Below, piece by piece: positions 39,356 through 48,012 of a stretch of 64,000 nt of DNA (position 1 is its first letter; each line of letters opens with the position of its first letter). Made by a program: the position numbers and the translations under genes. The notes beneath the pieces were generated by a model. The model saw only the letters and a list, made by a program, of their open reading frames with translations. It had not been told where the DNA came from and did not search any database. This stretch comes from Ostreococcus lucimarinus CCE9901. Its lineage: Eukaryota; Chlorophyta; Mamiellophyceae; Mamiellales; Bathycoccaceae. The stretch lies in contig NC_009363.1 of NCBI RefSeq assembly GCF_000092065.1, positions 372,001 to 436,000 on the forward strand, written 5' to 3'.

Positions 39356-41656
39356 CTAACGCGCGTTGCGCGGTTTGGGGATGGCGACGCCGCTGCGAGT
39401 GCGAGGAAGCTCGGACTGAGGGACGACGCGCGACGCCGGCGGCGAACCGCCGGCGGCGAGATCGGGCGGCGAGCGGACGCCGAGATCGGGTGGAGGTGCG
39501 TGGACGTTTGAGCCGAACATGGACATGCCGGTGGCAAAATGCTGGGAGATTTCGTCGACGGCGTGCGCGGTCGGCGGCGGCGGATTGGATTGGCGCGCCG
39601 GGGCGTCGAAAAATAAGCCGCCGCCGCCGGAGGCGATGCTCGAGAAGACGCCGCCGCCGAGGCCGCCGTTCGAAAAGCCACCGTTGGCCGGAGGGGGTGC
39701 GCCAAACGAAGGTAGCGCCGTTGCCATCGGCATCTGTGGCTGCGGTGGTGGCATCTGCAGCTGCGAAGTCGGACCGAAACCGGGCGGTAGGCCGCGCTGT
39801 TGCTGCGGCTGTTGCTGCGGCTGCCCAAACAAACTCGCCACCGGGATCTGCGTCGTGCGACCTGGCTGCGGTGGCGGCTGTCCCTGTTGCATGTGCTGCT
39901 GGATTTTTGCTTGTTCCATGCGCAAAAGCTCTTGCTGCCGTCGCAGCAACAACATCTGCTGCTCGCTCGGTTGCGACTGGTCTCGCTGCGCCTCCGCTTG
40001 CACCTGTCGTTGACGCGTCAACATCGCCAAAATCTCCTCCGCCGACGCTCCTGGCGCGACTTGTCTGCCGAGCATATCCAACGTGTGTTCATTGAGCGAC
40101 TTTGCTGGCTGTTGAAGCATCACAGGTGGGCCTTGAGGAGGTCGCGGTGCTCCCGGCAACCCCGGCGGCTGCGGCGCGCCGCCCATGCCGGGGAGCGTCG
40201 GTCTGAGACGCGCCAAGACTTCGGATGGTACGCTCTTATCACCGAGCAAGCACAGTAACGAGCGCATGAACTGTACGTTGTCCGTGGCGTGCAGCATCTT
40301 GGATATATCTGCACACGCCGCAGGAAAAGCGTTCAACACGTAATCTCTCGTGCGCATTTGAACCGCTCGAGCGACGTTGTCGCCGGCGGCAAACGGATCT
40401 TCCACACCGAGTGGATATTTGAACGCTTGCCAAGAGCTACCGACGATGAACGTACCATGATACGTGGACGCGTTCACCGCGTTCCGAAACAAATCTTTGA
40501 TGGCGCACAAGTGCGCGAAGAAGCTCACAAAGAGTTCCGCGAGCGTCTCGGTGTTTTCCTTTCCGAAACCCGCGAACTTATCGGCGCGGTACTTTACCGC
40601 CGCGATGTCCCTCGATGCATCACTCACGACGCGAGCTTTACTAACTTTCCAAGTATCGAACTGGTCGTCCTCACTTTTCAAATGCTCCTCGAGTTCGCGC
40701 TTTTCCGATTCCACCAAATCGGGACGAGGAAGCGTGAGCAGCATCGTCGGCGGCAGAATTGGCACTGGTCGGCGCTGCAAATGATGCATACAAAGCAAAC
40801 ACAACGAGTACGAGTTGAACGATCCCTCCATGGCGTTGTTCACATCGTAATGCTTGGCCCAAAGCTTTATCAAGAACACCAAGTCGCGATAACGTTGATC
40901 GATATCCGCGACGACGCCGAGCACGGCGCTCTTGTACACCCCGTCGTTCTCGATGCACACATCGCACGCGACGCCCGTCTGCGGGTCTTTGAACTTGATC
41001 AAAGGCACCCGAGCCTTGGAGATGAGTTGGACGTCGCGGTAATTGCGATACCGCAACTCCGAGGCGACTTTGCGCAACAATTGCGCGCGTTTCGTTCGAC
41101 CCTGGCGCTGTTGTCGACGCGCGCGCACCCCGCCCCGCTGCGATCGGCGCGCCTGCGCTTCTTCCTTTTCATCGTACCACGGTCCATTCTTGTCTATCTG
41201 CAGCGAAATATCTATATCGCTCCCCGCCGAGTGAAACGCGCTCACGTACGACCCAAACGGCGCCACCCGCACGCCCTCGAACCGCGTGCTGATCATCGTT
41301 TTAAACTTATTCATCAGCGCCTGTCGCTTCGCATCGTCCTGCGGCGTCGTCTTCAACGAATTCACTATCCTACGCAACTCCGAGTCTAACTTTTCCATCG
41401 CCTCTCGCGTCGGCGTCCCCGCGCTCGTCCCCGCGCTCGCCTCCTCGCGCGCCTCCTCGCCCCATCGCCCGTCCCCGTCCGTCGTCACGCGCGCGTCCGC
41501 CATCGCGATCCTCGCCCGCACGCGTCCCAGCACCGTCGCCGGCGACACCCACTCCCGCGGATCCCGCGCGTCGTCGTCCTCCTCCTCGCGCGCGTCCGCC
41601 TCCTCGTCCGAGCGCCCGTCGCTCGACGACCGCGCGTCCTCCTCGCGCGTCGACAT
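39356..41656 (-). CDS. Non-canonical poly(A)/poly(U) polymerase (terminal nucleotidyltransferase)
   Basis: 766 aa. The nucleotidyltransferase domain has FGSYVSAFHSAGSDIDISLQ (Asp-Ile-Asp catalytic pair) and the third Asp in GVACDVCIEND. The central and PAP-associated region shows LIKLWAKHYDVNN, SFNSYSLCLLCMHHLQ and FKYPLGVEDPFAAGDNVARAV, as in TUTases and plant URT1/HESO1. The C-terminal ~250 residues are Pro/Gln/Gly-rich and disordered. It probably tails RNA in the cytoplasm for decay. The open frame extends to 42052 through a GTG start and repeats; ATG 41656 (MSTREED) is used. Confidence 0.88.
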   Translation of the reverse strand: MSTREEDARSSSDGRSDEEADAREEEDDDARDPREWVSPATVLGRVRARIAMADARVTTDGDGRWGEEAREEASAGTSAGTPTREAMEKLDSELRRIVNSLKTTPQDDAKRQALMNKFKTMISTRFEGVRVAPFGSYVSAFHSAGSDIDISLQIDKNGPWYDEKEEAQARRSQRGGVRARRQQRQGRTKRAQLLRKVASELRYRNYRDVQLISKARVPLIKFKDPQTGVACDVCIENDGVYKSAVLGVVADIDQRYRDLVFLIKLWAKHYDVNNAMEGSFNSYSLCLLCMHHLQRRPVPILPPTMLLTLPRPDLVESEKRELEEHLKSEDDQFDTWKVSKARVVSDASRDIAAVKYRADKFAGFGKENTETLAELFVSFFAHLCAIKDLFRNAVNASTYHGTFIVGSSWQAFKYPLGVEDPFAAGDNVARAVQMRTRDYVLNAFPAACADISKMLHATDNVQFMRSLLCLLGDKSVPSEVLARLRPTLPGMGGAPQPPGLPGAPRPPQGPPVMLQQPAKSLNEHTLDMLGRQVAPGASAEEILAMLTRQRQVQAEAQRDQSQPSEQQMLLLRRQQELLRMEQAKIQQHMQQGQPPPQPGRTTQIPVASLFGQPQQQPQQQRGLPPGFGPTSQLQMPPPQPQMPMATALPSFGAPPPANGGFSNGGLGGGVFSSIASGGGGLFFDAPARQSNPPPPTAHAVDEISQHFATGMSMFGSNVHAPPPDLGVRSPPDLAAGGSPPASRVVPQSELPRTRSGVAIPKPRNAR

Positions 41657-41828
41657 CGCGCCGTCGCCGGCGCCCGCGCCGTCGACGGCCGTCCGTCGCC
41701 GCGCGCGTCGTGTGCGGCGCGTCGCGCCGCGCGCGCGCGGTCGCGCGACCGAATCGTCGATCGGGCGATTGTCGACGACGAGTCGGGACTCGAGCGCGAC
41801 CCCCTCGCGCGCCGCCCTCGTATTCGCG

Positions 41829-41876
41829 CGCGAAAACGTCCGTGCTCGCGAAAACGTCCGTGCTCGCGAAAACGTC
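41829..41876. repeat. 18-bp tandem repeat (2.7 copies)
   Basis: Unit CGCGAAAACGTCCGTGCT at 41829-41846 and 41847-41864, then 12 bp of a third copy. The copies are identical. It lies 180 bp upstream of the FtsH ATG. Confidence 0.9.
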
Positions 41877-41890
41877 GATCGCGCGGACCC

Positions 41891-41961
41891 GCGCGATCGA
41901 TCGATCGTCGATCGCGCGAAATCGAAAAACCTCGCGCGATCGATCGATCGTCGATCGCGCG
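41891..41961. repeat. Two exact 28-bp near-palindromic repeats
   Basis: Copies at 41891-41918 and 41934-41961, spaced 43 bp start to start. They are built of GATC/GATCG units flanked by GCGCG, and nearly equal to their own reverse complement, so each could form a hairpin and the pair a larger stem. Confidence 0.88.
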
Positions 41962-42053
41962 ATCGATCGCGCGACGTCGTCCGACGGCGTGACGTCGACG
42001 TCACGCGCGACGCGCGCGTCGGCACACACGCGCGCGAGTTTCGACGACGCACG

Positions 42054-44496
42054 ATGCACGCCGCGAGCGCGCGAACGATCGCGACGACCGCGCCGCGGGC
42101 GAATAAAAATGTTTCCGAGCGCCGCGCGCGACGGGGGGCGCACGCGCGACGCGCGGCGGCGAGAGAGGTGCGCGAACGATGCGACGCGACGCGCGATGCG
42201 GGCGCGTGGGGTCGGGGGGGGACGCGACGCGCGATGCAGGCGCGCGCGAACGCGCGCGGGGGACGAAGGCGCGCGAATGCGATGGGGGACGTTTGCGCGA
42301 CGCGAACGGCGGCGCGCGCGGCGGTGGATCGCGCGGGCGTCGTCGGGAAGGGGTGGATAAGCGAGATGACGATGGATGACGACGTGGCCCTGGACCGGGG
42401 CGACGACGCGCGGGCGGGCGGCGACGCTCGCGACGATTGGCGAACGCGGGTGACTGACGGTGATGATTGGGTTTGTGAACGCGTAGGATACGACGAACGA
42501 TGTCGCTAAAGTGGCGGCGACGCTCGCGGCGGTGGCGGCGATGACGAACGGCGCGTTCGCCGGGGCGGCGCGCGCGGACGCGTTCAACGCGGCGCCGACG
42601 GAACAAGTGCAACAACAGCGCGGTGAGGCGGTGTCCGCGTTCGCGGATGCGTCCAAGGAAGCACCGGCGGTGAACGCCGATGGGTTGCCGGAAGGGAACA
42701 ACTGGCGTTACAGCGAATTCATCAAGGCGGTGATGAGCGGCAAGGTTGAGCGCGTGCGCTTCTCCAAGGATGGCTCCGCGTTGCAGTTGACCGCGGTCAA
42801 CGGTGCGCGCGCGACCGTCATCTTGCCCAACGATCCGGAACTCGTCGACATCCTGGCCAAGAATGGTGTCGACATCTCCGTCAGCGAAGGCGAGCAACAG
42901 GGCAACGCCGCCTCTTTGGTCGGCAACTTGTTGTTCCCGCTCGTGGCGTTCGGAGGTTTGTTCTTCTTGTTCCGCCGCGCGCAAGGTGGCGATGGCGGCA
43001 TGGGTGGCATGGGTGGTATGGGCGGTGGACCCATGGACTTCGGTAAGTCCAAGTCCAAGTTCCAAGAAGTTCCGGAAACCGGTGTGACGTTCGCGGACGT
43101 CGCCGGCGTCGAAGGCGCCAAGTTGGAATTGCAAGAAGTCGTCGACTTTTTGAAGAACCCAGACAAGTACACCGCGCTCGGTGCCAAGATCCCGAAGGGT
43201 TGCCTTTTGGTCGGTCCGCCGGGTACCGGTAAGACCCTGATCGCCAAGGCGGTCGCCGGTGAAGCCGGTGTGCCGTTCTTCTCTTGCGCCGCGTCCGAGT
43301 TCGTCGAACTCTTCGTCGGCGTTGGCGCGTCTCGCGTTCGCGACTTGTTCGAAAAGGCCAAGGCCAAGGCTCCGTGCATCATCTTCATCGATGAAATCGA
43401 CGCCGTCGGTCGCCAACGTGGCTCCGGTATGGGTGGTGGCAACGACGAGCGCGAACAGACCATCAACCAGCTTCTCACCGAGATGGATGGTTTCGAAGGC
43501 AACACGGGCGTCATCGTCCTTGCGGCGACGAACAGACCGGACGTGCTCGATAGCGCGCTCCTTCGCCCGGGACGTTTCGATCGTCAAGTTACCGTCGATC
43601 GTCCGGACGTCGCTGGTCGCATCCGCATCCTCAAGGTGCACGCCCGTGGCAAGACTTTGGCCAAGGACGTCGACTTCGACAAGATCGCTCGCCGTACGCC
43701 GGGTTTCACGGGTGCCGATTTGGAAAACCTCATGAACGAGTCCGCGATTCTCGCCGCGCGCCGTGAACTCACGGAAATCTCCAAGGAAGAAATCGCCGAT
43801 GCTCTCGAGCGCATCATCGCCGGTGCCGCCAGAGAAGGTGCCGTCATGTCTGAGAAGAAGAAGAAGCTCGTGGCGTACCACGAAGCTGGCCACGCGCTCG
43901 TCGGGGCCCTCATGCCGGATTACGACGCCGTGACGAAGATTTCCATCGTCCCGCGCGGTAACGCCGGTGGTTTGACTTTCTTCGCCCCGAGCGAAGAGCG
44001 TCTCGAATCTGGCTTGTACTCTCGCACGTACCTTGAGAACCAAATGGCTGTCGCCATGGGTGGTCGCGTCGCCGAAGAACTCATCTTCGGCGCTGAAGAC
44101 GTCACCACGGGCGCGTCCGGTGATTTCCAGCAAGTCACCCGCACCGCGCGTATGATGATCGAGCAAATGGGTTTCTCCAAGCGAATTGGTCAAATCGCCA
44201 TCAAGTCTGGCGGCGGTAACTCTTTCCTTGGCAACGACATGGGTCGCGCCGCTGATTACTCCGCCGCCACCGCCGCCATCGTCGATGAAGAAGTCAAGAT
44301 CTTGGTCACTGCGGCCTACCGCCGCGCCAAGGACTTGGTTCAATTGAACATGGACGTCTTGCACGCCGTCGCGGACGTGTTGATGGAGAAGGAGAACATC
44401 GACGGCGACGAATTCGAGCGCATCATGCTCGGCGCCAAGTCGGAGCTCTACCTCAAGGCGGACGAGCCTTCGGTCGCAGTGCCGTACCAAAACTGA
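42054..44496 (+). CDS. ftsH: Thylakoid FtsH protease (two exons)
   Basis: Spliced product 707 aa: exon 1 42054..42167 (38 codons, [20 protein letters not shown]...), exon 2 42487..44496 starting [20 protein letters not shown]. Together they form a bipartite plastid-then-thylakoid signal ending near GAARADA. A membrane helix is at [15 protein letters not shown]. The AAA module has GPPGTGKT (281-288) and [14 protein letters not shown]; the zinc protease site is HEAGH (503-507). The type A/B thylakoid FtsH performs photosystem II D1 repair. Strong codon bias (GGT, AAG) signals high expression. Without exon 1 the frame would begin at a GTG in the lumenal signal. Confidence 0.94.
42168..42486 (+). 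other. Intron of FtsH (319 nt)
   Basis: Starts GTGCGCGAACG, has CTGAC at 42454-42458 and ends ACGCGTAG. Phase 0. It separates the stromal transit part from the thylakoid-transfer part of the targeting signal. Confidence 0.88.
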
Positions 44497-44577
44497 TTCG
44501 CGCGCCAAAAGCAACACATTCGAAACGATAGATGTATCTAATAGCAATTACAACTGACATGTAGTCGAACCATTCAC

Positions 44578-44603
44578 CGTTGAACCGAACCGAACCGAAC
44601 CGC
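44578..44603. repeat. Short tandem repeat (GAACC)n
   Basis: Four to five copies of the 5-bp unit GAACC in the 3' region between FtsH and the small basic protein gene. Confidence 0.7.
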
Positions 44604-44631
44604 GCTCGACGTTCGTCGTCGCGCGTCTCGT

Positions 44632-44940
44632 CTACTTCTTCCCCACGCGTCGCCCCGTCCCTCGGAACTTCCCTTTCCCGCGCGTCCGCCCGCGCCCGCC
44701 GAACGCCTCTCGCAGATCATCCCTCACCCTTCGCACGCATCTCGACGCGAACGCGAACGCGTCGACGCCGTATCGCGCTTTAAAGTGCTCGTTCGCCGTC
44801 TTCGCGAGCATCGCCATCAGACCAAACTTCACGACGGCGTCGCTCGACACCGCGGTGCGCCTCTTCGGGACGAGCGCCCCCGTCGCGCGGTCGAACGCGT
44901 CGCCGACGGCGCCCGCGCGACGGGGCGCGCGTCGAGGCAT
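44632..44940 (-). CDS. Small basic protein, unknown
   Basis: 102 aa (MPRRAPRRAGAVGDAFDRAT). The middle is well-ordered and not Arg-biased (VVKFGLMAMLAKTANEHFKARYGVDAFAF); the C-terminus is a glycine/lysine tail (RTRGKGKFRGTGRRVGKK) as in RNA- or ribosome-associated proteins. I do not recognise it. Other in-frame ATGs upstream would overlap the opposite RMI2-like gene, so 44940 is preferred. Two divergent start codons 25 bp apart would leave almost no room for promoters. Confidence 0.6.
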   Translation of the reverse strand: MPRRAPRRAGAVGDAFDRATGALVPKRRTAVSSDAVVKFGLMAMLAKTANEHFKARYGVDAFAFASRCVRRVRDDLREAFGGRGRTRGKGKFRGTGRRVGKK

Positions 44941-44965
44941 GACGCGGCGAAGTGCGGCACCGCAC

Positions 44966-45367
44966 ATGGCGACTCGCAAGGTGACCATCGCGACGCTCAC
45001 GCGCGACGCGCGGTGCGAGACGCGCGACGACGGCGCGGTGACGTTCACGCTCGATCGGGCGCGATCGGGCGCGCGCGCGACGGCGCTGCGCGCGGTGTGG
45101 ACGCAGGGCGAGGCGATGGAGGACGACGGGGCGCGCCTCATCGTGCGCGACGGTGACGCGCGCGTGCGCGTGCGACGACGCGCGACGGCGACGGCGGTGC
45201 GCGAGGGGACGTACGTGTGCGTGCGGGGCGAGCCGGCGCGCGCGAGCGACGGAGAGGTGGAACTGGCGAACGCGGTGGTGGCGGCGGCGGAGGACGCGGG
45301 ACGACGCGAGGCGTGGAGCGACGAGTGCGCGGAGGCGTGGCGCGCGATCGAGCGGCTCGAGGGATGA
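44966..45367 (+). CDS. RMI2-like OB-fold protein
   Basis: 133 aa. The run ALRAVWTQGEAMEDDGARLI, VRDGDARVRVR, VREGTYVCVRGEPAR and then EAWSDECAEAWRAIE matches the order of RMI2 (RecQ-mediated genome instability protein 2): VWxQG, a short strand, GkYVMVxG, and a terminal amphipathic helix. RMI2 is the small OB-fold partner of RMI1 in the BLM/RECQ-TOP3 complex that dissolves Holliday junctions. The call is by pattern and moderate. ATG 44966 is used; 44939 is an in-frame alternative that would overlap the opposite start codon. Confidence 0.6.
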   Translation: MATRKVTIATLTRDARCETRDDGAVTFTLDRARSGARATALRAVWTQGEAMEDDGARLIVRDGDARVRVRRRATATAVREGTYVCVRGEPARASDGEVELANAVVAAAEDAGRREAWSDECAEAWRAIERLEG

Positions 45368-45550
45368 TCGCGTGTGTATCAAAACCATTCCAGCACATGC
45401 ACCTGTTGGAGACAATGTCTAATAGACCGCCTCGGGAACGCGGACGTCTCGCAGGAAAAAGCCAGACTTTTGATTCGGCGCGTAGCGTAGCGTATCGCGT
45501 AAGAATGATGATGTACATGTAACAACAGATGTAAAACTAAGGTGAATGTT

Positions 45551-46651
45551 TCAAAAGAATCGATCGTTCGTGGCGTTGAACTCGATTCGCAGGCGCGGCC
45601 GACCGCGCGGTCCCGTTCGACGACTCGGTTCGCTTTGCGCTTCTCGAGAGACGGGCAAGGACAGCACGGGATATTGCGTGATGAATCGCACGACTTGGTG
45701 TAATGGGTGCGTAAGCGAGACGAGCGCGCTGAGCGGGCCGCTGCACAACCCCAGAAGCGCGCGTCCGACGCCCGCGATGGGCTCGGCGATTCGCGGCGCC
45801 ATTTCGGGCTCCGCCGTCACCGCCGCGGACGCCATGAGATCGATCCCAATCTCGCTCAATCCCGCACCGAGGTACAAAAACACAAACAAACTGTGCGTCC
45901 ACTCGCACGCGTGGCTAAAAGTCGCGAGCGAGCGGAAGAACCGATTCCCCTTTCTGATCTCTCGGTTGGCCCAAATCCGCGCCTCGTTCGCCGACACCAC
46001 GGGCACCAACTGCCTCGGCCTCGTCAGCGTCTCCGCGTCGTCCCCCCCGAGCACCGTATTCAACACCGTTCGCAGCGCGAACTTCGCGTACTGCTCCACG
46101 CGATCGTGCGCGCACGGCGAGAACCACTGCGCCAGCCTCGCCGCCGCCGGCGCCTTGGCCAACGCGAACGTCTCCCCGCACACCCGACACGCGTTCTCCT
46201 CCACGCCGTGCGTGCGCAGCGACACGCGCTGCCACCGCCTGAGACAGTGCACGTGTACGAACGCCGCCGTTCCCGCGCACGCGCACGGGCTCACGAGATC
46301 GCCGCGCGGCTCGAAGCAAAATCGACAACTCGGCCGCGCGGCTTCGTCGCCGTCCTCGTCGCCGTCGTCCTCCTCGTCCTCCATCGCCGTCGTCGCCGCC
46401 GTCTTCGCGCTCGCGCGCGCGCTCGACGTTCGTCGACGTCCCTCCGCGCTCGCGAACCACCGTCTCGCGCGCGCGTCGTCGTCGCCGTCGTCGTCGTCGT
46501 CGCCGTCGCGAATTCTGTCGAGCGCGCGCTCGTCAACCTCGAGCGCGAGCGCGAGCGCGTCCCGCGCGCGCCGCGACGCCGCGGCGCGCTCGCGATCGGC
46601 GCGCGCCTTGACCGCGCACGCCGCGCACGCGACGAGCGCGAGCGGGAGCAT
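45551..46651 (-). CDS. RING-CH (MARCH-type) E3 ubiquitin ligase, membrane protein
   Basis: 366 aa. A hydrophobic start (MLPLALVACAACAV) may anchor or target it, followed by an acidic linker. The RING-CH zinc finger is complete: C109RFC112, C123AC125, H133VHC136LRRW, C155RVC158. Two or three weak hydrophobic segments follow (HSLFVFLYLGAGLSEIG). RING-CH ligases ubiquitinate membrane proteins in the ER and endosomes. The C-terminus is basic. ATG 46651 is the first codon of the hydrophobic stretch. Divergent from the small secreted gene by 70 bp. Confidence 0.85.
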   Translation of the reverse strand: MLPLALVACAACAVKARADRERAAASRRARDALALALEVDERALDRIRDGDDDDDGDDDARARRWFASAEGRRRTSSARASAKTAATTAMEDEEDDGDEDGDEAARPSCRFCFEPRGDLVSPCACAGTAAFVHVHCLRRWQRVSLRTHGVEENACRVCGETFALAKAPAAARLAQWFSPCAHDRVEQYAKFALRTVLNTVLGGDDAETLTRPRQLVPVVSANEARIWANREIRKGNRFFRSLATFSHACEWTHSLFVFLYLGAGLSEIGIDLMASAAVTAEPEMAPRIAEPIAGVGRALLGLCSGPLSALVSLTHPLHQVVRFITQYPVLSLPVSREAQSEPSRRTGPRGRPRLRIEFNATNDRFF

Positions 46652-46721
46652 GGCGCGCGCGAGTCGGTGCCGTCACACGTCGACGTGTGACGGCACGCGC
46701 GCGCGCGGCGCTCGCCGCGCG

Positions 46722-47230
46722 ATGCGGCGACGACGGCGCTCGCGCGCGCGCGCGCGCGCGGTGGTCATCGCGTGCGTCGTCGCCGCGCTGTGCGCGGGGT
46801 GCGAGGTGCGCGCGCGACGCCGCGGGCGCGCGAAGGCGACGTCGCGAACATCGTTGACGCGACGACGAACGACTGACGACGACGACGCGACGACGGGGGC
46901 TCGCGACGCGCGCAGGGCGCGAGCGGGAATAAAAAACGACGGCAGCGCGCGCACCGCGCGAATTCGCTCGATCGAGAGCTGTCGGTGAAGCGGGAGGCGT
47001 GCGCGGCGAGCGCGCGCGCGGAGCGGCCCGAGTGCGACGACGGGGACGACGCGTCGGTGATGGAGAATTGCGTGTTGAGGTGCGCGAGCGCGAGTTGTTA
47101 CGACGAAGTGTACGGACGCGATGCGCTGGAGGAGGGAGAGGTGGACACGGAGCGTGGACGGGCGTTTCGGTCGTGCGCGAGGGAGGAGTTGAGGCGGTTG
47201 CGCGGGTATCAGACGTTCGGGACGGAGTGA
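46722..47230 (+). CDS. Small secreted cysteine-rich protein, DUF4787-like (two exons)
   Basis: Spliced product 132 aa: exon 1 46722..46805 is a signal peptide (MRRRRRSRARARAVVIACVV, cleaved near LCAGC), exon 2 46916..47230. The mature part carries ENCVLRCASASCYDEVYGRD, LEEGEVDTERGRAF and RSCAREE, the hallmark of a plant/animal family of small ER or secreted proteins (DUF4787-type) with no known function. Phase-0 splice. Unspliced, neither half makes sense: exon 1 runs into a stop and exon 2 lacks an ATG. Confidence 0.83.
46806..46915 (+). other. Intron of the small secreted protein gene (110 nt)
   Basis: Starts GTGCGCGCGCG, CTGAC at 46873-46877, ends CGCGCGCAG. It separates the signal peptide exon from the cysteine-rich exon. 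Confidence 0.85.
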
Positions 47231-47349
47231 CGCGACGACGGCCGTTTCGCGACGCGCGCGTTCGCGCCGTCGCGCGCGCGAACGCGCGCGTAGTCGTAGA
47301 CGTAGTGTAGTGAAGTGAATTAAAATTAGACAGCGGCGCGTGAACAAAT

Positions 47350-48012
47350 CTACTTTTCCTCAACCGCCGACGACTCGTCGCCGACGACGTCCGCCTCACC
47401 CGCGAACACCCCCTTCTGCGCGTACACCACCGCCATGAGCAGCACATCCGCCGAAAACACCCCCGCAAACGATTTCCACACGAACGGAATCAACACGTTC
47501 ACCAACGGCATCGCCACAAACAACAAATTCAACGCGTCCTTTTCCTTGGCGTCGCAGTCCCGCGCCCGCAGGCTCGGCACCGTAAACATCCACAAGCTCC
47601 ACATCCCCATCAACCGCGCGATCGACGGTTCATCCGACGGATATATCACATTAAACGCCAACAATCCACCGACGATGACGGCCAGATACGCCTGTACCTC
47701 GAACACCGTGTACAAAACGCTTCCCTTGTACGCCGGGTTCTTCTTCTTCTTCGCCTCCCCCGACGAGCTCGGCGCGAACGTCGTCGCCGTCTTCTTGACG
47801 AACTTGCTCAGATTGCGCTCGAGTTCGGCGTCGGTGATGCTCTTCGTTTTATCGTCGTCCGTGTCCGTCGTCGCGCGCGTCGTCGTCGTCGTCGCGCGTT
47901 CGACGCGCGCGAGGTGCGTCGTCGTCGTCGTCGTCATCGCGCGTCTGTTTCGCGCGCGCGCGCTCGCGGGCGCACCGCGCGCGACGCCGAGGCGCGCACC
48001 GATCGTCATCAT
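47350..48012 (-). CDS. Plastid-type membrane protein, RPH1-like (tentative)
   Basis: 220 aa. Residues 1-75 are Thr/Arg/Ala-rich, like a transit peptide. Four hydrophobic helices follow: VFEVQAYLAVIVGGLLAFNV, LMGMWSLWMFTVPSLRARDC, ALNLLFVAMPLVNVLIPFVW and GVFSADVLLMAVVYAQKGVF. The Arg-Ala-Arg-Asp between helices 2 and 3 and the WKSFA after helix 3 resemble the plant chloroplast family that includes RESISTANCE TO PHYTOPHTHORA 1, from memory. Function unknown. Start at the first of two adjacent ATGs. Confidence 0.7.
   Translation of the reverse strand: MMTIGARLGVARGAPASARARNRRAMTTTTTTHLARVERATTTTTRATTDTDDDKTKSITDAELERNLSKFVKKTATTFAPSSSGEAKKKKNPAYKGSVLYTVFEVQAYLAVIVGGLLAFNVIYPSDEPSIARLMGMWSLWMFTVPSLRARDCDAKEKDALNLLFVAMPLVNVLIPFVWKSFAGVFSADVLLMAVVYAQKGVFAGEADVVGDESSAVEEK

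Larger units (their letters stand above)
41657..42053. promoter_or_regulatory. Divergent promoter region, nucleotidyltransferase / FtsH, with repeats
   Basis: 397 bp between ATGs, the longest gene-free stretch outside introns. It contains an 18-bp tandem repeat (41829-41876) and two exact 28-bp copies of a near-palindrome (41891-41918 and 41934-41961). No TATA box is assigned. The repeats happen to be open in the minus-strand frame, giving an Arg/Ser/Thr-rich translation that I treat as non-coding. Confidence 0.5.

Noticed and set aside
41891-41961. Possible CRISPR array (two 28-bp repeats with a 15-bp gap)
   Set aside because: Only two near-palindromic copies, spacer too short, eukaryotic context; a simple direct repeat.
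41657-42052. N-terminal extension of the nucleotidyltransferase to 42052
   Set aside because: Starts with GTG, runs through DNA repeats, Arg/Ser/Thr low complexity; the opposite strand is FtsH promoter.
42001-44547. 848-codon minus-strand open frame
   Set aside because: Exact antisense of FtsH; composition is a mirror of optimal codons, no recognisable protein.
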